A stretch of 64,000 nucleotides of DNA from contig WOAB01000056.1 in NCBI GenBank assembly GCA_027886185.1, positions 8,308,001-8,372,000 of the forward strand. Direction: 5' to 3'. Shown piece by piece: positions 57,723 to 64,000 of this stretch (position 1 is its first letter; each line of letters begins with the position of its first letter). Below the pieces are notes generated by a model that was not told where the DNA came from, made no database searches, and saw only the letters and a list, made by a program, of their open reading frames with translations. The position numbers and the translations under genes are program-made. The stretch is from Rheum nobile (lineage: Eukaryota > Streptophyta > Magnoliopsida > Caryophyllales > Polygonaceae).

Positions 57723-59425
57723 CCCTCCCCCACTTGAGTGTGAAGCGTCCCCGCTTCACCCTCATCATACTCAAGCTCAACATATGGCGCTAAGTCAGCG
57801 ACGTTGAACGTCGGATGCACCCCATACTTGTCTGGGAGCTCGAGTTGATAGGCGTTGTCGCCAATGGCCTTGACGACTTTGAATGGACCATCACCCCGTT
57901 GGTCGAGCTTAGACTTGCGGACGGAACGGAATCGCTCCTTCCGCAAGTGAAGCCAAACCAAGTCGCCCGGGGCGAAGATCAAACGTCGCCTGCCCTTGTT
58001 CTTCTGGGCTGAGTACTGCAGTGCACGCCGCTCCAGCTGCGTGCGTGTCCTCCTGTGTAGCTCCTGAATGTACCCAGCCAACTTGCCAACAACAATGTTC
58101 TCCTGATCCTGCAGCGGGTATGGCATCATGTCCAGCGGCGTCAACGGATTCCTTCCATAGACGACCTCGAAAGGGGTCAACTTCATCGCGGAGTGCTTGG
58201 ACCTGTTATAGGAAAACTCAACTATAGCAAGTAAGTCCTCCCACCTTCGTGGGTTCGCCTTGAGAACCGTCCGAAGAAGGGCTCCCAAGGTACGGTTGGT
58301 CACCTCCGTCTGACCATTCGTCTGAGGGTGATAGCTAGTAGAAAATAAAAGCTTGGTGCCTAGCTTCCCCCATAAGGTTCTCCATAAATGGCCCATAAAT
58401 TTGGTATCCCTATCACTAACAATAGTTTTAGGGACCCCATGCAAGCGCACCACATGCTCAAAAAATAATCCAGCGATATCCGTAGCATTGTTGGTGTTCT
58501 TGCAGGCAAGAAAGTGTGCCATCTTAGAGAACATGTCGACCACTACAAAATTGCAATCTCTACCACGCCGAGACCTAGGCAACCCTTTGATAAAATCCAT
58601 GGACAGATCTTCCCACGGGGCTGCAGGAATGGGAAGGGGCGTGTAGAGACCATGTCGACCCGAGCGTACCTTAGCCTTGTGGCATGTCACACAACTCCTG
58701 CAATACCTTGTAACACATTGGGCCATCTTTGGCCAGAAAAAGTGTTCCCGAAGTACTACAAGCGTTTTAGACACCCCAAAATGGCCACGACTGTCATGTG
58801 CTTCCTGGAGCAACAAGTGCCTGACAGAAGATGTAGGAATACATTGTTTCCCAGCCTTGTACAGATACCCATCATCCAGGAAATACGTGTCATGCTCTCT
58901 GCTGATTGTACATTGCTCAAAGATGTCCTTAAAGAAAACATCAGCAGCGTACAAATCCATGAGCAATGCAAAACCCAATAAGTGAGACTGGAGATGAGTG
59001 ATTAGCACGTACCTGCGAGAAAAAACGTCGACAACCACATTCTCCTTACCTTTCTTGTGCATGAGCAGGTACGGAAAGGTCTCCATGAACTCGACCCACC
59101 TAGCATGCCTGCGGGTGAGGGTCGTCTGGCGCGTCAGATAGGCCAGGGCAGCATGGTCTGAGGGTATCAAGAATTCACTTGGCCAGAGATAGGGCTGCCA
59201 AGTCTTCAGAACCCGGATCAGCGCGTACAACTCCTTGTCATATGTCGGACGCCTCTCCTGGAGCAAGACACCACGGATGCCAAAAGGTGAAGACGCAGGA
59301 AGAGAACGCGTACATGAGGGTGCAGAAGTCCTCCCAGAAGCTGCAGAAGGCGAAGACGCAGGAAGAGAAAGGGAGGATCCTGACTCGGCCGAGTTGTCAT
59401 CTGGGCTCCTGACTCGATCCACAAC
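57479..59425 (-). pseudogene. pol: RNase H remnant plus integrase of element E
   Basis: Minus strand, in the same frame as the gag-PR frame above it and separated by TGA at 59426-59428. After about 40 residues of Ser/Pro/Arg-rich repeat translation, RNase H resumes at FGIRGVLLQERRP. Its catalytic ECDAS and about 15 inner residues are missing. The integrase is complete: H-x4-H finger (EAHDSRGHFG), CRSCVTCH, then D (DLSMDF), D (VSDRDTKF) and E (GQTEVTNRTLG). HPTFNVADLAPYV and the LTR-encoded tail (EEEDAMRLPPTGPIT) follow. No stop falls within the integrase, which is unusual for a copy of this age. Confidence 0.88.
57723..57735 (-). other. Polypurine tract of element E
   Basis: The minus strand reads AAGTGGGGGAGGG directly before the LTR, inside the pol frame, as in A and C. 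Confidence 0.85.
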
Positions 59426-59640
59426 TCAGTCGAGTTGCTGACCGAGTGGTTGGCTGCAGTCCTGACTCAGGCCAGAACTCGGCCGAGTTGTTGGTCGAGT
59501 TGTTGTCTGGCACCATGACTCGGTCCAGAACTCGGCCGAGTTGTTGGCCGAGTTCTTGTCTGGCTCCAAGACTCGTTCTGGAGCTCGACCGAGTTGTCGC
59601 CTGGAGGTCTCCGCGGTGGATGCCGTTGCAGGCGGAAGCC
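59345..59640 (-). repeat. Palindromic GAGTTGTTGGCCGAGTT repeats replacing RT
   Basis: About seven copies of ACTCGGCCGAGTTGTTG-like units separated by CTGGCTCCAAGACTCG-like spacers. AACTCGGCCGAGTT is itself a perfect palindrome. The block sits between protease and RNase H, exactly where RT should be, and stays open in frame except for one TGA. Confidence 0.88.
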
Positions 59641-60493
59641 CGACGGCCTCCAGAGCCTTCTGGCGTTGGCGCTCGGCCTGGTCCTGTAAAATTTCCTGCG
59701 GGTTCATTGGTAAGAGAGTCACGCGCCTCCCGTGGTATTTGAACATATAAGTGTTCAAATACGCGTCGTGAAGCACGCGACGATCATATTGCCACGGACG
59801 ACCCAAAAGCAGATGGGTTGCGTCCATAGCGGTAACATCACAAAGCACAGTGTCGCTATATGGACCAATGGAAAAAGAAATAAGACACTGGTGTGATACT
59901 TTGTTACCTGATCCGTCAGAGTTCCACTGAAGGCCATAGGGAGTTGGGTGTGGTGTAGTCGGAAGGTTGAAATGGCGCACAACCTTCTCATTGATAATGT
60001 TGCAGCAAGAAGCCCCGTCAATGATCACACTGAGCGACGCATCCTGAAGTCTGCATCTAGCATGAAACAAGTTCTCCCGTTCTTCAGTAAGGGCTCCCTC
60101 CTTGACGCTAAGCACGCATCTCGTAACCAAGGCAGAGTGGTATGCCTGGTCATCATGGTGATCGGAAGTATCGACCACATCGCCATCAACATCGGTTGTA
60201 AAGACGCCGGCAGGGTCAACCTCGATGTCGTCGTCATCTGCCTCTACAACTGCAGGGTCTTCCTCCTGGATCACATCCTGTGACTCGAGGCATTTCAGTT
60301 GGCCTGGAGTCGATGTTGAGGGAAGCATCGGGGCTTTACCCTTCGCCTTTTCCAGGGCTAAGAGCTCGTCATATTTACGCTGGAGTTCAGTGAACTGTGC
60401 GTCTCTTGCTTTGTCTCTAGCAAGCAGCTCTCGGAGCGTTTGTTGTTCAGCAGTCTCTGTGCCTGTCTCACGGGTTGTATCACCTGCTGACAT
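59426..60493 (-). pseudogene. gag: gag remnant plus protease of element E
   Basis: Starts at ATG 60493 (MSAGDTTRETG), with a coiled-coil-like N-terminus (ELLARDKARDAQFTELQRKYDEL). It then jumps straight to an acidic linker, so capsid and zinc knuckle are deleted. The protease region is full length: SVIIDGASCCNIIN, with Ala in place of the second Gly seen in A and C, then SIGPYSDTVLCD and LLGRPWQYDRR. It ends in the palindromic repeat and stops at TGA 59426-59428, which fits a CGA to TGA change. Confidence 0.88.
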
Positions 60494-61560
60494 GGTACCT
60501 GACAGCAAGAAATGGCAAACCACAGAATCAAAGCGAACAACAACCGCAACAGAGAATCAACAAATAGGTAAGCAGAACCGAACTCAACAAGCAATCACTT
60601 GGGTAACTAATCTGGCTGGTCGTGTGGGCGGTTACGAGCAGGCTAAAGCAACGCACACAACCAACAACAAAATCCAGTCAATGCTCAGCAAAGAAAATGT
60701 TGAAAGTAGATATGCAAGGATATAAGCACAGAAGCAAGCACCACACAGTTAACCAAGATATGCAACACAGACGGTGAATGATAGAGAAGACGGTAAATGA
60801 ATCACTGTGATAACGGGGTTGAAGGTGCCGGAATCAAGACCGGGTTCTCCCTTCGTGTTGCGTAGAGACGCACTTGCCTTATTTTGGCTTTTGTGGTCTC
60901 GATTTTTTTTTGTATGATCTGCGAACAACCCAGATTATTTTTTATTGATTCTGGGGCTGTTTGCTACAACAGAAGTTCAGCAAAGTGCAGCAAACCGAAC
61001 ACAGAAAAATTCAGCAGCACACGAACAACACAGAAATATGCTTTAAATGCACAGAAACGCACAAAAATTCAGCAAACTGTGCACAGAAACGCACAGAAAT
61101 CAGCAAACTGTGCACAGAAGTTCAGTAAACGCACATAAATGCAGCACAAAAATAAAAAAAATGCAGTGATTCAAGTGAGAAGAGAAGGAGATTGCGAATA
61201 TGTAGATTTGCGGCGCACACAAGGCAAACGAAGTCGCAAACGAACTATCTAAGCCTATATGCAAGCAGATCTACTTCAAACACAAACAAAAACCAAGCAA
61301 AACACTAGAATTTGCAGAAAAACTGTGTGAGGGGTTCGGTTTTGCTCCAGGAAAAAAAAATTGTAGGGTTTTTGATGAAGGCCGAATTGTTCAACAAAAA
61401 AACCTAGGCTTTTTCTGATTTTTTTCGACTTCGGAATGCATAAAAAAATGTTTTTTTTGGTTCCTAGACCAATATCTAGGGTTTTTGTTGATGCAGGAAT
61501 TGATTTGCGGAAACGAATGAGCGATTGAATGAAGAGTTGGAACGACTTACGCGATTCGAA
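60494..61560 (-). other. Leader of element E
   Basis: No gene. It holds short repeats of CAGAAACGCACA and AATTCAGCAAACTGT at about 60960-61150. Confidence 0.75.
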
Positions 61561-61573
61561 GGCTCTGATGCCA
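61561..61573 (-). other. Primer binding site of element E
   Basis: The minus strand reads TGGCATCAGAGCC, two bases inside the LTR. Confidence 0.92.
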
Positions 61574-61575
61574 GT

Positions 61576-62404
61576 TGATGTGACCTTGTCCGATGGAAAG
61601 ACCACACTTCGTTGTCAAGGATCGCTTGAATGCGTATTGGGGCATTGCAACTCATCAGAAAGGATGGAAGGGGTGTTCGGATGCAGCGGACTGGGGGAGA
61701 GCGGCGGACGAAGGGGCGGCGAACGGCGGAAGTGATGGTGGAGACGCGGCGGACGTGGAGGAGCGAACGGCGGCGGAAGTGGTGGTGAGGGGGAGGCGGC
61801 CGAGAGGGTGGAGGTGGAGGCTACCGTGAAAAGTGTATGGGAATTAGGGTTAGGGTTTGTGTTTAGTTGCGGATAAGTAACTGGATAGTTGGTAACCGAG
61901 TTAACTCGCCAGGATAGTTCGACTAGGAACGCGTTAACTTTGTGACGTCAGGGCTCGAGTTTGCAGGAGATTACTCGACTGGAAAGCAAAGCTCTATTTC
62001 GACGTACCCAAAAAGGAAGACAAGAGTACCTATTTATACTAGAGAGTGGGCCTAATGGGCCAGACTCTCTAGTTACTAAATCTGGCGGTCCATTTAACAT
62101 AAATGGAAACCACCCAGAAATAGCAGCTACTAAAAATAGAAATAATGTTTATATAATGTACTAAACAAGTAATGTCTCGATCGAACTGGATATAAGTGTA
62201 GAGGAGTCAGTCACGGCTAAGCTGACGAGACACAGAAGCTCAGGCGCTGTAGTTATCTGGCCGTGACTGGCTACAAGTCTGGTCACCAAGGATTGTGTCG
62301 CTGCTTGGACACTCTTCGCTATGGAACGAGTGATCGGACCCGTAGGTGGAAGTCGCATGGCGTCTTCCTCCTCTGTAGCTGACATGGAGGACTGGGTCAC
62401 ATCA
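61576..62404 (-). repeat. 5' LTR of element E
   Basis: 829 bp; promoter-side LTR with TATAAATA (minus) at 62031-62038. The frame at 62161-62400 is the LTR copy of the pol tail. Confidence 0.95.
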
Positions 62405-63858
62405 TTTGTGCAGCAAGAAACTGTTGCAATCTACTTAAAAAGCTTAAACAATGTCTTGATGATATTACCTGAGAGGATGAAAGGTTGAGAGGCTGTTGTT
62501 GTCTGTACTGTTATTACCTGAGAGGATGAAAGGATGAGAGCATGTACAATTAAAGTCGTTTACAGAATAAATATTGCATTGCCAAGTTCTGAAAGGATGA
62601 AAGACCTAAATTTTTGGGTTAAATTGTTATGAAAGACGTGTATTTTTGCAAATCAATGAAAGAGAAACAATAAAGTTTGCAGAATTACCTTGTAAATAGC
62701 TCAACACGGTATGTTGTTTGTATTGAATTGTCTAGTTGCTTGTATTGAAATTGACTGAGAGGCTGGAAATATATAGCCACACAGACCGGGTCATTGAAGA
62801 GTGAATTATTTTTCCATATATTTTCAGTAATATATCGTTTTTTATTTTTGGAAAACATAGATTTTCATTGCCATATATTCAGCCATATATTTTATGTGAT
62901 ATTCTGCCGTTTATTTTGAACATCTTTTTAATTCTGTAATATTTTGAGTATGTTTTCATTACCAAGTTCGTTTTTAATTTTTGGGAAATATAGATTCTTG
63001 GTGCATTATATTCAGACATATATATTCTATGATATCATCTGATATTGTGCCATTTATTGTGCAGTTTTTTTTAGTTCGTAATATTGTCATATGCTGTTTA
63101 TGGACAGGTTCGTACCAGCTTGATTTGCAGAATATGTGAGTTGAGGCAGCATTTGGATAATTTGTATTGAGGCAACAAAAGATTTGTGTATTTTTTGTGG
63201 TATAATTAATTTGTATTATTGTCAGATTTAGGTTGATTTGTTTGTGGTTTATTATCTATTCTTTCAGTCTTTAATATTGTACATGTTCATTTATTTGTAT
63301 TATTTTCAGTTTTAGGTTGATTTTTTGTGGTTCAGGTTTTGTCTTTCAGGCTTTAATATTGTGCAGGTTAAGTTATTTTGCAATGTCTTAGCATATATAT
63401 GCATGTTTAGAGTTTGCATTTTTTTGCAGGTGTGTTGTCTGTTTTGAAATGCTCCAGTTATTTGCATGTTGAGTTATTAGCCGGTTAATCTCTTGCAATA
63501 ATTTTTGCATGTTGAGTCTATCATGGATTGCACAATTATGTTATTTTCATTTTTTGCCAATTATTTATGATTATAGATTTAATTCTATTCAAAAAATTTA
63601 TGTCAGAATATTAATTGGTTAATTTTTACACAGATTTATAATTACAAAGATTTATAATATACCAAAAAAACTGGAACAATCAAATCTGGCTAAATAAGGT
63701 TAAAATAATTGTTTCTTGATTTTATTAATTTAAAAAAAAAATAGTTGTTTGACACGTGTCCTAAACAATTCCCCTTGACACGTGGCAGCGAAAATTTTGG
63801 ATACATTCTCGGAGCACGTGTTGTGCAGTTGCGATTCTGTTTTAGTTATTATATAGTA
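62405..63858 (+). other. 5' part of H2, non-coding
   Basis: Starts with the TTTGT duplicate. ATTACCTGAGAGGATGAAAGG occurs twice (about 62466 and 62514). TTTAGGTTGATTT and TTTAATATTGT pieces recur at 63225-63370. No gene was recognised. Confidence 0.6.
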
Positions 63859-63860
63859 GA

Positions 63861-64000
63861 TTGGTGATCTAATAAGATATCAAGTCTGTTAGTATTCTCC
63901 TTCTTAATTTACTCTTTGTTTTCTCATATTATAACACATTATTAGTACGAGTGTTCAAGATTCAAGGTAACTTTTTTTAAACTAATTTCCCAAATGTTTT
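63861..64000 (+). repeat. Dispersed repeat, second copy of 48930-49070
   Basis: Starts right after the H2 edge. ATCTAATAAGATATCAAGTCTGT, ATTATAACACATTATTAGTACGA and AAACTAATTTCCCA follow in the same order as at 48.9 kb, about 85-90 percent alike. It runs off the window. Confidence 0.85.

Larger units (their letters stand above)
56917..62404 (-). mobile_element. Ty3/gypsy element E (CRM-like), internally deleted
   Basis: 5488 bp on the minus strand with TGATGTGACC...GGGTCACATCA ends and 5-bp TSDs. The LTRs are 829 and 806 bp and differ by a 23-bp indel and about 3 percent substitutions (by eye), so it is older than C. It keeps the primer site, polypurine tract, part of gag, protease and integrase. 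Capsid, zinc knuckle, RT and most of RNase H are gone, and a GC-rich repeat stands in their place. Closest in this window to element C by protein. Confidence 0.95.

Noticed and set aside
56843..62430. GCAGCAAGAAAYTGTT on both sides of element E as its TSD
   Set aside because: The true TSD is TTTGT directly at the LTR ends. The longer match lies at an unequal distance and is probably a small older duplication.

Overview
The window is plant nuclear repetitive DNA. I found no intact host gene. Chromovirus-type Ty3/gypsy elements, a plant-type LINE, Helitron termini, a MITE, solo LTRs, GTAAGC splice-donor-like sites, and TATAAATA boxes with TG...CA LTR ends point to a flowering plant, probably a eudicot; I cannot name the species.

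Left part (1-31.9 kb): a four-level nest. A minus-strand LINE (24348 to about 31810, 3' part outside the window) was hit by Ty3/gypsy element A (1-24347, plus strand, most of its 5' LTR off the left edge) and by solo LTR D (26633-28981, TSD GAGCT). Element A carries element B inside its gag (1650-18912). B carries element C inside its 3' LTR (9799-18503, TSD GGTTG). A, C and the later element E (56917-62404, minus strand, TSD TTTGT) are relatives with the primer site TGGCATCAGAGCC, a DGG/DGA protease motif, and a pol frame that runs through the polypurine tract into the 3' LTR. This fits the CRM/centromeric chromovirus type, by inference. B and D belong to another family with LTRs of about 2.4 kb. 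All coding frames are damaged: A has five nonsense codons, B is gag-only with two, C lacks the RT catalytic block, and E has lost RT, capsid and zinc knuckle.

Middle (31962-48455): fourteen head-to-tail copies of a unit of about 1.08 kb. They are bounded on the left by a Helitron-like A|TCTATA start and on the right by one Helitron-like 3' hairpin plus CTAG|T. Thirteen units carry a 345-bp MITE with GGCTCCGTTCG-type termini; the last unit has the empty site. Units 5-12 form a 2169-bp two-unit higher-order repeat with one chimeric unit. A copia-like solo LTR (45525-46383) interrupts unit 13.

Right part (48.5-64 kb): a solo LTR of the C family (49091-49949, TSD GAACA), a minisatellite (about 50.2-50.66 kb), a 1.77-kb foldback element with near-perfect palindromes (50768-52536), and a probable minus-strand Helitron (52768-63860). 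The last holds exon-like modules, a (CT)n tract, telomere-box-like and GGCCCA-rich DNA, and the nested element E.

The most unusual structure is the Helitron-bounded tandem array with many repeated 5' ends and a single 3' end. With several CRM-like elements it suggests a centromeric or pericentromeric location, which is inference only.
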